DNA of 64,000 nucleotides from Natronospira proteinivora (GTDB lineage Bacteria > Pseudomonadota > Gammaproteobacteria > Natronospirales > Natronospiraceae). Shown piece by piece: positions 1-9,871 of the stretch. The notes beneath the pieces are model-generated. The model was not told the origin of the DNA and did no database searches. It saw only the letters and a program-made list of their open reading frames with translations. Position 1 is the first letter of the stretch. Each line of letters begins with the position of its first letter. Location of the stretch: positions 682,001-746,000 of the forward strand of contig NZ_JALJYF010000002.1 of the NCBI RefSeq assembly GCF_024170465.1, given 5' to 3'. Made by a program: the position numbers and the translations under genes.

Positions 1-3000
1 AGATGACCGGGGTATTCATACACCACGGTTCTTTCACCCGCCGAGCCGGTAATCATGAAGCGGCCGTCGGCATCGGTTTCCATGGAACCGTGTTCCGGCT
101 CATTCAGGAAGGACACCTGGACCCCGGGTAGGGGGTCTCCATCGCGGTCCGTGACTAAACCGGTGTAGACCGCCATGGCCATGGGCTCATAGCGCTCTAC
201 GGTGGCATTGCCCGCCACATGGCGACGCAGCGATTCGGCGGGCGTACCGACCAATTGATCGGTATCCGCGGCCTCACGGACCCGCACATGCAGGCGGTTG
301 GAGCGCATGCCCTCCAGCCGTGCCAACACCCGGGCGTGGCCTACGCGCTCGGCGCTGATGCGGCCATTATCCACGGAGACGATGGAACGACTATCAGGCG
401 TGAACTGGGCATAAGGGCTGAGATCAACCTCACCCCCATTATCCATCAGGCCGGTGACCTGAATAGCATGGCTGTCGCCCAGGGCCATGAACAGGGTATT
501 GGGCTCGATTCGCAGCCCCGTTAGGCTATCGACGTCCACGTGCTGCGGATCAACATGGATCACATGATCGGTATTGCAGCCCTGGGCCTGGCGGGTATCC
601 ACGCTCTGAATCCGCTCCGCGTCCCAGCTCTCGCCTTGATTAACGGTCTTCAAGACGGTGACATAGCCATAGTCGTTCACGCCATCCAGGGGGTAGTCGC
701 CCCGGGAAAGACCAAAGCCGAGCACGCCTTGCTGGTGTGGATCATGACTGCTATCGGCCAATCCCACCTGAAAGACATGATCCCGATGGCCCCAAGCAGG
801 CCCATCTGCGCCCTCGAACTCCTCAAACCAATCGGCGTCTTCATAGATCCACTGGTAGATGGCCCGAGCAACGGCATAATCCTCGGACGGTATTTCGCTG
901 TCTAAACCGTAGGCCAGGGACTCGGGATCGATCGGCTGGTTATGGCGATGCTCATCGATGTAGGGCACCGCATCCATGCGTTCCTGAGGGGAGCGCCCAT
1001 CCGCGAAATGATCAATCATCAAGACATTGTCGCGGGTATAGTCGGCGAATTCCTGGGCTGCCGTCACCACCGCGGGGTCAAAGCCGCTGAAAGGCTTGAG
1101 GCCACGGGCCATGCGTTCTGCATTGACCAGATACAGGCCCTTCTCGGAGACGCTCATGGCATCCCAATCGGCTTGATCGGGCATGACGAGATATTGGAAG
1201 ACACTGTCGTCCTGGGCACGGGCGTAGTTGAAGGCCTGGGTGATGGCCTCCACGGTCTCGGCCTGGCCACCCTGCCAGTCGATATTACCGTCCGGGTGGG
1301 TGGGCAGACGGTCCCGATCATCTTCCACCGGATTGTAGGGGCAAGCGCTCAGCCCTCGGCCAGCCTGAACCACCAAGGTGGCCTCAGCGGTGTCTTGCAT
1401 ATCGGCCGCGGAAGTCACGGTCAACTCGATGGCGTACTCGCCGGGCGCCAAGTCGGCCAGATGCAGCTCCGATTCGCTGCCCACAGGTTCGCCATCCAAA
1501 AGCCACTGATAGCTCAACTCGCCTTCCGGGATGTGGCTTTCGGAGGCATCCAAGACCGCTTCGCGGCCTTCATAGACAAACAGATCACCGCGAATTTCGG
1601 CGGTGGGCTGGTGGACCACATCCACGGTCACCGTCTGGCTTGCCGACACCCCTGCCACGGAGGTCACTACAAGCTCGTAGACCCACTCACCAAGGGGCAG
1701 ATCATCCAGCGCCAACACAGGGTCTTGCCCCACGACCTCGCCGTCGTGGAACCACTGGAAGCTTTCAATCTCCCCATCGGGCACATGACTTTCATTGGCA
1801 TCCAGGGTCACAGGCGCGCCTTGGGCAACGGTGACGGCCTCTTCAAGGACGATCACGGGGCGTGGCGGTTGAACATCCACGTCCACCAGTTGTTCGTATT
1901 CCAGGCCATTGGCGTCGGTCATGCGCAGCAGCAGTTGATGCTGCCCCTGGGCCAGACCGGCCAGACTCAGGGTGCCGGATTCACCCAAGACCTCGCCCGT
2001 CTCCGGGTCGATCCACTGGTAGGAGACGATATCGTGCTCCGATTCGGAGGCGTCGGCCTCCAGCTCCAGATCGTCACCGACATGGATTTCCGTGGCACCG
2101 CCGATATTCACCATCGGTGGATTCAAAAAACTCAGGACAATGCTTTCCGAGGCTTCCAGTCCCCGTTCATTGCGAACCGTAACCTCGTAGTGAAATTCTC
2201 CAGCGGACGTGGGCGAAACAAGGAACTCAGCACTGTCACCTACAACTTCGCCGGAATGGCTGTTCATCCACTGAAATTCGACTTCACCGAGCTGATCCTC
2301 CAGAAACTCGATCGATAAATGGATAGTCTCACCTATCCAGGCAGCCTTGGGACCGGTAATTTCGAACGTTGGTTCAGAATAAACCGCAACTTCTACCGGC
2401 TGATCAAGACTTTGGCCCAGGCCATGCTGATCCCAAATGGTGAATTGGAGACGATATTCACCAGGAGCCTGGAAGCTCGTTTCCAGAGATTCCGACTCAC
2501 CCAGGACCTTGTCTGAGTCGATTTCTCGCCACTCATAGGAGACGATCTCACCATCCACATGATGGCTATTCGATCCATCCAGGCTCAGTTCCTCACCCAC
2601 TGCCAGCTGGTACTCGAAAGCACCTTCATACTCTAGAGTGGCCTCTGCATAAGTTCTCACACAGCGAGGGTAGGCATCGCCGGCATTATTCCTAATATTT
2701 TGACTATCGCTGAGGAAATGTTTCGGTCTGTCCTGATAGCGGAACTTAAACGCGGCCGGTTCACCTTCGCTAAACGAATCCGAGAACCAATCTGTCAGTG
2801 TCGAACTATGCCACTCATCCCTCTCATCGCTCACGTTTGGAACAAATCGAAATATACGGCGCTGCTGCCGACCGTACAACCGATTTATGACATCCATCAA
2901 AAGGGTATGGGATTCATTGTAATTTGGAACGCGCCAATCCTCATACCCTGCATGATCAAGGGTATTGCAGTAATTAAGGACTTCGGAGAGTGGCTTCTTA

Positions 3001-3860
3001 GTTTCTCTATTTACCTCAAGGTCTTGCCACATTAGGCGATTAACACGGTCGACAACTAGACCATCTGTATCTGGACGCTCAAACTCTGGCAGAAATCTTG
3101 GCGCACCTGACACGCATCGAATATTATGCTCTGTCGGCTCATTCCCCGGGGAAACAATCCCTGTCAGTTGAACACCGCCCGAATTGAAATTTACAGCAAA
3201 ATCTTCCCTGCTTCTTCCCGGGCCTGATGGGACACCTTTTGCCAGGTAGTCTGTTCCCTTGACGTTCTCGAAACCAAGTTGTCTGAAGTTATTTTCAGTG
3301 GCCACAGCATCTGATGAACCTTTGTGGCTCATCAGGAAAATCAACTCCAATCGGTCCGGCACACGCCAATCATCAATTCCGCCTAGGTCCAGCGAATCGC
3401 AATAAGCGTGCCCGGCATTCTTGCTCATTCTTTGTTCGATCGCATCCTTGTCATCTTGCCAAACCAAATCATTGACTTTGTCGAAGACAATTTGACGTGC
3501 ATCATCTCGCTCAAAAACGCGCTGAGTACCAAATTGGTGATCACCATCATCACCGTCTAATAGTGAATGACGAAAGCCTGTCCGTGGCACTCTGGAAACA
3601 CCTTCCGATAAGGCCTCAATCCGTTCCAATGCAACAACGTTAAGGTCAAATTGCTGGTTAATTACAGTCCCGAATTCGTCGGTGGCTTCCAGCTTTACTA
3701 GATGCTCGCCAAGCAGAGCTTCATCTGTAGGCCGCCACTCTAAAGCGCCACTCTTCAAACTCATGCCCTCTGGACTGCTCACCAGGGCATATTCAACTGA
3801 AGCCCGGTCTGCCTCATCCACGACCCTCGGGAGATATCGAAGCAGTTGACCGATCACAAC
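1..3860 (-). CDS. C-terminal part of giant secreted multidomain protein (DUF1566, PKD/Ig, CAP, Big-2), downstream of an in-frame stop, truncated by window edge
   Basis: The frame stays open for about 1286 codons from just after the TAG at 3861-3863 to the window edge, in the same frame as the upstream gene. Order by position: remainder of an Ig-like (He_PIG type) domain about 3860-3640; two DUF1566-type domains about 3570-3110 and 3085-2650, each with a DWRVP motif and a late Cys; four or five PKD/Ig-like domains about 2640-1380; a CAP/SCP-like domain about 1180-560 with LVNAERMARGL and DHFADGRSPQERM; a Big-2-like domain about 520-270; and a carboxypeptidase-regulatory-like domain from about 190 to the edge. 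There is no signal peptide and no convincing start: a GTG lies two codons after the stop but inside a domain. It is therefore best read as the rest of the 3861-7253 gene. It is probably extracellular and adhesive; the biochemical function is unknown. Confidence 0.75.
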
Positions 3861-3863
3861 CTA
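3861..3863 (-). other. In-frame TAG codon interrupting the giant gene
   Basis: The codons read ...GAG CCA CCT AGA TAG GTT GTG ATC GGT... The residues before it (FITEPPR) and after it (VVIGQLLRYLPRVVDEAD) form the normal start of an Ig-like He_PIG domain, as in the preceding domain. The stop is thus inside a domain, not at a gene boundary. It may be a nonsense mutation, a sequencing error or a readthrough codon. Confidence 0.85.
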
Positions 3864-6800
3864 TCTAGGTGGCTCGGTAATAAACTCCATTCCGCGAAGC
3901 GGATCTTCAACAACGACTTCCAGGGAAATGGGCAACTCATTTCCTATGGAGTTCCGAACGATGACCTCAACATCATGACGACCTAGAGCCGTTCTTTCTG
4001 GAGACCACTCAAGGATTCCGGCTTCTGGTGAAAGACCCATTCCATCGGGCGCGGAAACGAGGTCGAAACATAGGGCACGATTATTGGGCTCATCAATTTG
4101 AATTATTTCGAAGAGGTCCTCCCCAGCCACCACAGACAGGGTTCCAGGGGAGGCCAAGGACATTGGCCCATCTTGTTCTGAGGCGACCGGGGTAAACCCC
4201 TCAACACCAGCAGGCAGCTCAACTCCGGAGCAAGCGCTCACAGCCCTGTCTCTTAGCAACAAGTTACCTTCGGCCTGAACTGCTCTCGGACCCGCTCCAA
4301 TCCATGCCTGCATGTCATTGTGTGTTACGCGGGTCTGAGGCAATCGCCCTGATTGGCTGATTTCGCCGAAAAAGAAATATCGGACCTGAGGGGTCCGTGA
4401 AAAGTAATCGAGCACAATAACCTCACCCGTACCGATGGAAGAGGAGATGTGAAGATCGCTGCCGTGCCTGGAGAATAGCGCCTCAACCTCTTCCTCGGGG
4501 ACCTCCTCCCGAATGACTACGATATTGTCGCCGCCGTAAGTGACAATTTTTTTATCGTCAAAATCAGGTCCAATCTCGAAAACTATCCCTTCTCTGGTCC
4601 ACTGACTGATCCGCGGGTCGTCTTCCAGATATAGATGATATTCCTGACCACCACCGGTGACCATGTAGTCATTGGCGCTGACGGACTTGATGCTTTGCGT
4701 AGCTAGCCGGGCGATCAGGAGCTCATCTTCATCACCTCCGGTCAAATGAATATTGTCAGCATCAGCAAGGCGCACGTCCTTTGCTGGTCGGATCTCTTCG
4801 GGTTTCAGTGTATCCATGAGATCAAAAATCTGCGGGCTCGTAATGAGGTCGCCATTGGCGAACTTGAACGCTGAGATTGTATTGTCTGCTTCGAAGAAAT
4901 AGCGGATCCGAAGCTTTTGTGCCTGACCGTCCAAAGGCACAAAAAGGTCATCACCCCGCCTCGATAGACTTTTCAGAAAGGACGCGGAGCTGACATTCTC
5001 ATCAAAGGCGACGAGATTGAATCCAGAGGTATCGGAAATAGTGGTTCGGCCGAAGAGGCTTGGAATATTATAAATATTATCCCCATCGCCCCCGATGATA
5101 AAATTCAATCCCGCCCCAGGATGCACTGTGGAATGATCATGGCCGGTTGTTATGAAGTCATCTTGGTTTGACGCTATGAGAGTCGCCCGGCCATGCTCTG
5201 GAACAGAGACCTCACCAGGCTTAGCAAGCTCGTCTAGAGCAATGCGATCTCTGACAGACAGCCAAAAATGAGTTTGCTCTTCCGGGACAGCGGTATCGAA
5301 TGATGAGAACAGTTGAGAGGCGGGTGTTCGTAGACTCGTACTCCCGCTATTAGTAAATTGCAAGGCCTCGATAGATTTGGCCTGCAAAAAATAGTCGATC
5401 ACGACGATTTCCGTCCCACTCTTCTCATGAAAAATAATGAGCGTATCGCCCATTTTTGACCACGAAACATCGGCGGGAGAAAATTGCTCGGAGAAGACGA
5501 TTTTATTACCGACCGAAGGCGCAAAGATTTGCGTTCTTCCATGGCCTGGCTCTATTTCAAAGATCACTTCCCCGTAAGGTGCGATAATGTAGTCGTCACC
5601 CGGGCTGCTTTGCATCCGGAATGTGGCGGCATCCTGGATGAGGATTTCATCATCAACGCTAGGGGCTAATAAGCCGGTGTCATCAGAAATATCGCTGATT
5701 GCGCGTTGCGGAGCGGCCTGTTCAGGTACATCCACCCCGAAAAGGTCGTATAACTGCCCGCTGCTCATAGTGTCGGCGGTTTCAAAGCGCAACTCGGCGA
5801 TGGTGTCATTGAAATCGAAGAAGGACTGGATGAAGACGGCTTGGTCGCGATTAGCGATTTCGATTCGCAGGTCCTGGCCATGGCGAATGAAACCACTGGC
5901 CACATCGGAGTAATTGATGCCTTGGCCGAAGTGCAGGATATTATGGCCGCCGCTTTCGATGATTCGGGTCTCACCTTCGCCACCCTCGACCAGATAATAA
6001 TTGTCGCCAGGGCCACCGAGGATGAAATCCTCGCCGCTTTCGATGCTGAACAGATAGTCACCATCGTCAGCAATTCGGATACTATTGGGGCCCGCAGCCG
6101 GGAGCGGTTCCAGGTGATCGCCAGGGCCATCACCATCATCGCCGTCGCCACCATCACCGCCGTCACCGCCGTCACCGGGATCATCACCATCTCCGTCATC
6201 ACCTCCACCGCCGTCTTCGTCTCCAGAATCATCGCCGCCGTCAGAGTCATCGTCACCGTCGTCGCCTTCAAAATGAAAACCTGGAGCGACGACGCGATAA
6301 GCCTGCTCATGATCAGGCGCGGGGCTGCTCATGACGTCGAACAGTTGTTCGGCCGTGATGACTTGGCCATTGGCGAATCGGATTTCGCTGATGGTATTAG
6401 CGCGGCTGAAGAATTCCCGAACTCGGACCTCGGCATCGCTGCTGGCATTCCCGAGAATCAAGTCGTCGTCTCGCCTTTGGAGCTGGGAGGCCACATCCGA
6501 GAAGGGCACGGTCTCATCGAACTGGATGATGTTGTGGCCAGTGGACGCGAAAATCAGGTTCTTGCCGTCATTAGCGCCCAACTCAAAGGTGACATCGCCG
6601 TTGGCAGCAACTAGGTAGTCATCGCCACCCAGGCCCCATAAACGGTCAATTCCTTCGTCCTGAATCAGAATATCGGGGCCGGGCGTTCCTTCCAGCAAGC
6701 CGCTGCCGTCGGCTTCAAGCCGCAAACTACGCGGTGCGCGCTCCGCAGTGGGCGGATTGACGCCAAAGACACCGAAGAGCTGGTCGGCGTTAAGGGGCTG

Positions 6801-7253
6801 GGCGTCAGAGAAATGGAACTCCGCAATAGTATTGACCAGGGAAAAGAAGTACTTGACGACAATCTGCTGATCGGTGTCCGCGACGTTCAGGATCAAATCG
6901 TCGCCGGAGCGCATCAGACCGCTGGAGATATCGAAAAAACTGATATCCGATCCGAATGCGACGATGTTTTGACCCTGCACTTCGGATATGGCCGTGCGGC
7001 TGTCTCCGGCATTGATGTGGTATTCGTTGTCACCTGGCCCACCGACCAAATAGTTCTGGCCCAGCCCTGGATAGAAGGCCGTATTTTCACTGCCACCGAC
7101 GATGAAATCGTCTGCATCGCTGCCGATGACTTCCACAGGGCCATACTCGGCACTAATAGCAGGCTCGGCATCAACCAGGAATGGGACCGTGACGACGACG
7201 AGAATGGCAAACAGAAACACGCACCCGACGGATGCAGGAAGCTGGACCTTCAT
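3861..7253 (-). CDS. N-terminal part of giant secreted protein with six RTX-derived repeats
   Basis: 1130 codons. I chose the ATG at 7253 because AGAGGGG lies just upstream and the protein then starts with a clear Sec signal peptide (MKVQLP, a hydrophobic core, then cleavage near VDA-EP). An ATG at 7307 would add 18 residues before the signal. Six units of about 120 residues follow (about 44-160, 190-320, 405-520, 535-655, 690-815, 830-960). Each ends in a YFF...NTI.E.rFaNG-like block typical of haemolysin-type calcium-binding-related domains. Odd units carry GGPGDNxY-like loops; even units carry ILIQD...DDYLVA. An Asp/Gly-rich linker spans about 330-381. An Ig-like He_PIG domain (about 1038-1125) precedes the TAG stop at 3861. 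The second copy of that domain continues in frame after the stop, so this looks like the broken front half of one gene. Probable role: calcium-binding surface or secreted adhesin. Confidence 0.8.
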   Translation of the reverse strand: MKVQLPASVGCVFLFAILVVVTVPFLVDAEPAISAEYGPVEVIGSDADDFIVGGSENTAFYPGLGQNYLVGGPGDNEYHINAGDSRTAISEVQGQNIVAFGSDISFFDISSGLMRSGDDLILNVADTDQQIVVKYFFSLVNTIAEFHFSDAQPLNADQLFGVFGVNPPTAERAPRSLRLEADGSGLLEGTPGPDILIQDEGIDRLWGLGGDDYLVAANGDVTFELGANDGKNLIFASTGHNIIQFDETVPFSDVASQLQRRDDDLILGNASSDAEVRVREFFSRANTISEIRFANGQVITAEQLFDVMSSPAPDHEQAYRVVAPGFHFEGDDGDDDSDGGDDSGDEDGGGGDDGDGDDPGDGGDGGDGGDGDDGDGPGDHLEPLPAAGPNSIRIADDGDYLFSIESGEDFILGGPGDNYYLVEGGEGETRIIESGGHNILHFGQGINYSDVASGFIRHGQDLRIEIANRDQAVFIQSFFDFNDTIAELRFETADTMSSGQLYDLFGVDVPEQAAPQRAISDISDDTGLLAPSVDDEILIQDAATFRMQSSPGDDYIIAPYGEVIFEIEPGHGRTQIFAPSVGNKIVFSEQFSPADVSWSKMGDTLIIFHEKSGTEIVVIDYFLQAKSIEALQFTNSGSTSLRTPASQLFSSFDTAVPEEQTHFWLSVRDRIALDELAKPGEVSVPEHGRATLIASNQDDFITTGHDHSTVHPGAGLNFIIGGDGDNIYNIPSLFGRTTISDTSGFNLVAFDENVSSASFLKSLSRRGDDLFVPLDGQAQKLRIRYFFEADNTISAFKFANGDLITSPQIFDLMDTLKPEEIRPAKDVRLADADNIHLTGGDEDELLIARLATQSIKSVSANDYMVTGGGQEYHLYLEDDPRISQWTREGIVFEIGPDFDDKKIVTYGGDNIVVIREEVPEEEVEALFSRHGSDLHISSSIGTGEVIVLDYFSRTPQVRYFFFGEISQSGRLPQTRVTHNDMQAWIGAGPRAVQAEGNLLLRDRAVSACSGVELPAGVEGFTPVASEQDGPMSLASPGTLSVVAGEDLFEIIQIDEPNNRALCFDLVSAPDGMGLSPEAGILEWSPERTALGRHDVEVIVRNSIGNELPISLEVVVEDPLRGMEFITEPPR

Positions 7254-7307
7254 CTTTTTCCCCTCTTGACCACCAAAATGGCCCAAAATAAAACCCCAAT
7301 AGGCCAA

Positions 7308-7464
7308 CTAATACGGGCTAAGAATCCGTAATTGGGCTTAAATTTTCAAATATCGTGAAAGAAAAGGGCCGACGAGGGTGAACGACCAATGACTCTGAAG
7401 GAAGATACCCAAGCCGGGTGATGTTAGAATCAGCGCTTTTAACCCCCGACCCCGGACGCCAATC
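7308..7464. other. Divergent intergenic region between the giant gene and argS
   Basis: This AT-richer spacer separates two divergent genes. On the minus strand TTGAAA, 17 bases, then GATTCT could serve the giant gene. On the plus strand TAGAAT near 7429 could be the argS -10 box, without a clear -35. Both are weak sequence matches only. Confidence 0.3.
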
Positions 7465-9222
7465 GTGAAGGAAGACATCAGCCAGCTCCTGCAACAGGCC
7501 CTCACCGCCCTGCCCGAAGACCTTCTGCCCCTGGATGCCCGAGAAGTGGCGATTCAGGTAGAGCGGGCGCGGGACCGAAAACACGGGGACTTCGCCAGTA
7601 ATCTGGCCATGATGCTGGCCAAACCGGCGCGCAAGAATCCCCGGGCGCTGGCCCAGGCCATTGTCGATCACCTGCCCGGGTCGGCCCTGGTGGATCGGGT
7701 GGAGATTGCCGGTCCCGGCTTTATCAACTTCTTTCTGAGCCCGCAGGCTTGGCATGCCGTGGTGGAGCGGGTCTTTGAGCAGGGCGAGCGCTTTGGCCAC
7801 AGCGATGTGGGTGCGGATGAGAAGATCCTGCTGGAGTTCGTCTCCGCCAACCCCACCGGGCCATTGCATGTGGGCCATGGCCGGGGCGCGGCCTACGGCA
7901 GCACTGTGGGCAATCTGCTGGAGGCCATCGGGCATCCGGTGCACCGGGAATACTACGTCAACGATGCCGGCCGCCAGATGGATATCCTGACCACCAGCAT
8001 CTGGCTCCGTTACCTAGAGCAGGGCGGTGCCGAGTTCACCTTCCCCAGCAACGGCTACCGGGGGGATTATATCCTCGACATCGCTCGTGCCCTTCGCGAG
8101 GAATACGGAGATCGCTTTGAGCAGTCGGTGGATGCGGTCTTTCACGGCATTGCCGCCGATGCCCCGGACGGCGACAAGGAAGCCCATATTGATGGCCTGA
8201 TCCAGCGGGCCCGGCATCTGTTGGGCGGGGATGATTTCGAGTGCGTGTTCAAGGCCGGGCTGGACGGGATCCTGGCCGATATCCGGGATGATCTGGCCGA
8301 CTTCGGCACCACCTTCGATGAATGGTTCTCGGAACGTTCCCTGACTCACAACAAGCTGGTGGATCACGCCCTGGATGTGCTCAAGGAACGGGGCGATGTC
8401 TATGAAAAGGACGGCGCCCAGTGGTTTGCCGCCGAGAAGTACGGGGACGAGAAGGACCGGGTGGTGGTCCGGGACAACGGCCAGCCCACCTATTTCGCCT
8501 CGGATATCGCCTATCACCTGAACAAGCGGGAGCGGGGCTATGACCGCCTGCTGGATGTGCTGGGCGCCGACCACCACGGCTATATCGCCCGCCTGAAAGC
8601 GGGCCTGGAAGGCATGGGCCATCCCGGCGATGCCCTGGAGGTACGGCTGGTACAGTTCGCCAATCTTTACCGGGGCCAGGAAAAGATCCAGATGTCCACC
8701 CGCTCCGGCTCCTTCGTGACCCTGCGGGAACTGCGGGAGGAAGTGGGCCGGGATGCCGCCCGCTTTTTCTATGTGATGCGCTCCAATGAACAGCATCTGG
8801 ACTTTGACCTGGAACTGGCCAAGTCCCAGTCCAGTGATAACCCGGTCTATTACGTCCAGTATGCCCATGCCCGCATCTGCTCGGTCTTCGATCAGGCCGA
8901 GGAAAAGGGCTTTCAATATTCCCGGGATACCGGCCTGGCCAACCTGGAGCAGCTGGATGAAAGCCATGAGGATGAACTCATGGTGACCCTGTCCCGCTTC
9001 CCGGAAGTGGTGGAATCGGCGGCCCGAAATCGGGCTCCCCACCAGCTGACCCAATACCTGCGGGATCTCGCCAACGACCTGCACACCTATTACAACGCCC
9101 ACACCTTTCTGGTGCTGGAGGAAGAGATTCGCAATGCCCGCCTCTGCCTGGTGGAAGCCACCCGGCAGGTCTTGGTCAACGGTTTGCGCCTGATCGGTGT
9201 GTCCGCACCGGACAGCATGTAA
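7465..9222 (+). CDS. argS: Arginyl-tRNA synthetase
   Basis: 585 residues, the usual size for bacterial ArgRS, with a GTG start. This class I synthetase charges tRNA-Arg with arginine in the cytoplasm. The N-terminal additional domain covers about residues 1-110. The HIGH signature is HVGH at 135-138 within SANPTGPLHVGHGRG. The KMSKS-equivalent is QMSTR at about 411-415, typical of ArgRS forms lacking canonical KMSK. The C-terminal DALR anticodon-binding domain ends with LRLIGVSAPDSM. A SPOR-domain gene follows after 9 bases, an arrangement common in gammaproteobacteria, and is probably cotranscribed. Confidence 0.97.
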   Translation: MKEDISQLLQQALTALPEDLLPLDAREVAIQVERARDRKHGDFASNLAMMLAKPARKNPRALAQAIVDHLPGSALVDRVEIAGPGFINFFLSPQAWHAVVERVFEQGERFGHSDVGADEKILLEFVSANPTGPLHVGHGRGAAYGSTVGNLLEAIGHPVHREYYVNDAGRQMDILTTSIWLRYLEQGGAEFTFPSNGYRGDYILDIARALREEYGDRFEQSVDAVFHGIAADAPDGDKEAHIDGLIQRARHLLGGDDFECVFKAGLDGILADIRDDLADFGTTFDEWFSERSLTHNKLVDHALDVLKERGDVYEKDGAQWFAAEKYGDEKDRVVVRDNGQPTYFASDIAYHLNKRERGYDRLLDVLGADHHGYIARLKAGLEGMGHPGDALEVRLVQFANLYRGQEKIQMSTRSGSFVTLRELREEVGRDAARFFYVMRSNEQHLDFDLELAKSQSSDNPVYYVQYAHARICSVFDQAEEKGFQYSRDTGLANLEQLDESHEDELMVTLSRFPEVVESAARNRAPHQLTQYLRDLANDLHTYYNAHTFLVLEEEIRNARLCLVEATRQVLVNGLRLIGVSAPDSM

Positions 9223-9231
9223 GGATCCACC

Positions 9232-9801
9232 ATGCCTCGCGATTACAAGCACAGCGGAGCCAGTCAGCGACGCAAGAAAAGCCATGAAGGCAACACCGGT
9301 TGGGTGTGGCTGATCGTCGGCTTCGCCCTGGGTTTTGCCACCGCCATGGCGGTCACCTGGCTTCAGCAATCGGAAAACGAGTTGCCGCGCCTGGATCTGG
9401 AACCCGCCGAGGGCGAGACCCGGGGTGATACCGAAGACGAGGAAGACGAGCGGGGGCGCTTCAACTTCTACCGCATGCTGGAAAGCTTCGAGGTGGTGGT
9501 ACCGGAGGAGGAAGTCCGGGTCCGGGAGAGCGATCGGGAGCAGGAACAGCCGGTAGAGGAAGGCCGTTACATCCTGCAGGTGGGTTCCTTCCGCAGCGAG
9601 TCGGATGCCGAGCGCATGCGCGCCAATCTGGGCCTGGCCGGTTTCGAATCCCGCATCCAGCGGGTCAGCATTGATGACGGCCAGACCTATTACCGCGTCC
9701 GGGTGGGGCCCATCGAGAACCCCACGGAACTGGAACGGACGCGGGAACGGCTGGAAGACCAGGGCATCGAACCGCTATTGATTCGCCTGCGGGAAGACTA
9801 G
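9232..9801 (+). CDS. SPOR-domain inner-membrane protein (FtsN-like)
   Basis: 189 residues. A basic cytoplasmic N-terminus (SQRRKKSH) is followed by one membrane helix at about 24-43, a strongly acidic periplasmic linker at about 48-110, and a SPOR domain at about 113-187 (YILQVGSFRSESDAERMRANL ... YYRVRVGPIEN). SPOR domains bind denuded septal peptidoglycan, so the protein probably acts at the division site. Its size and position directly after argS match the small FtsN/SPOR proteins found there in other gammaproteobacteria. Whether it is the essential FtsN cannot be told from sequence alone. Confidence 0.88.
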   Translation: MPRDYKHSGASQRRKKSHEGNTGWVWLIVGFALGFATAMAVTWLQQSENELPRLDLEPAEGETRGDTEDEEDERGRFNFYRMLESFEVVVPEEEVRVRESDREQEQPVEEGRYILQVGSFRSESDAERMRANLGLAGFESRIQRVSIDDGQTYYRVRVGPIENPTELERTRERLEDQGIEPLLIRLRED

Positions 9802-9871
9802 ACAGCCGGTTCCCGTGTGGAGGCCGGTGCCTCCCAGGCTCGGCCAAGCTGCACCACTGTCCGGAGCGTCA

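Noticed and set aside
942-2318. Long plus-strand open frame of 458 codons
   Set aside because: It lies antisense to the PKD/CAP part of the giant gene; its translation is low-complexity Gly/His/Leu text without domains, typical of shadows in GC-rich DNA.
3861-3870. Frameshift as the cause of the break in the giant gene
   Set aside because: The frame is identical before and after the TAG, so only a single stop codon, not an indel, separates the halves.
8014-9369. Minus-strand frame of 451 codons over argS
   Set aside because: It is antisense to clearly identified argS and shows no domain or ribosome-binding site.
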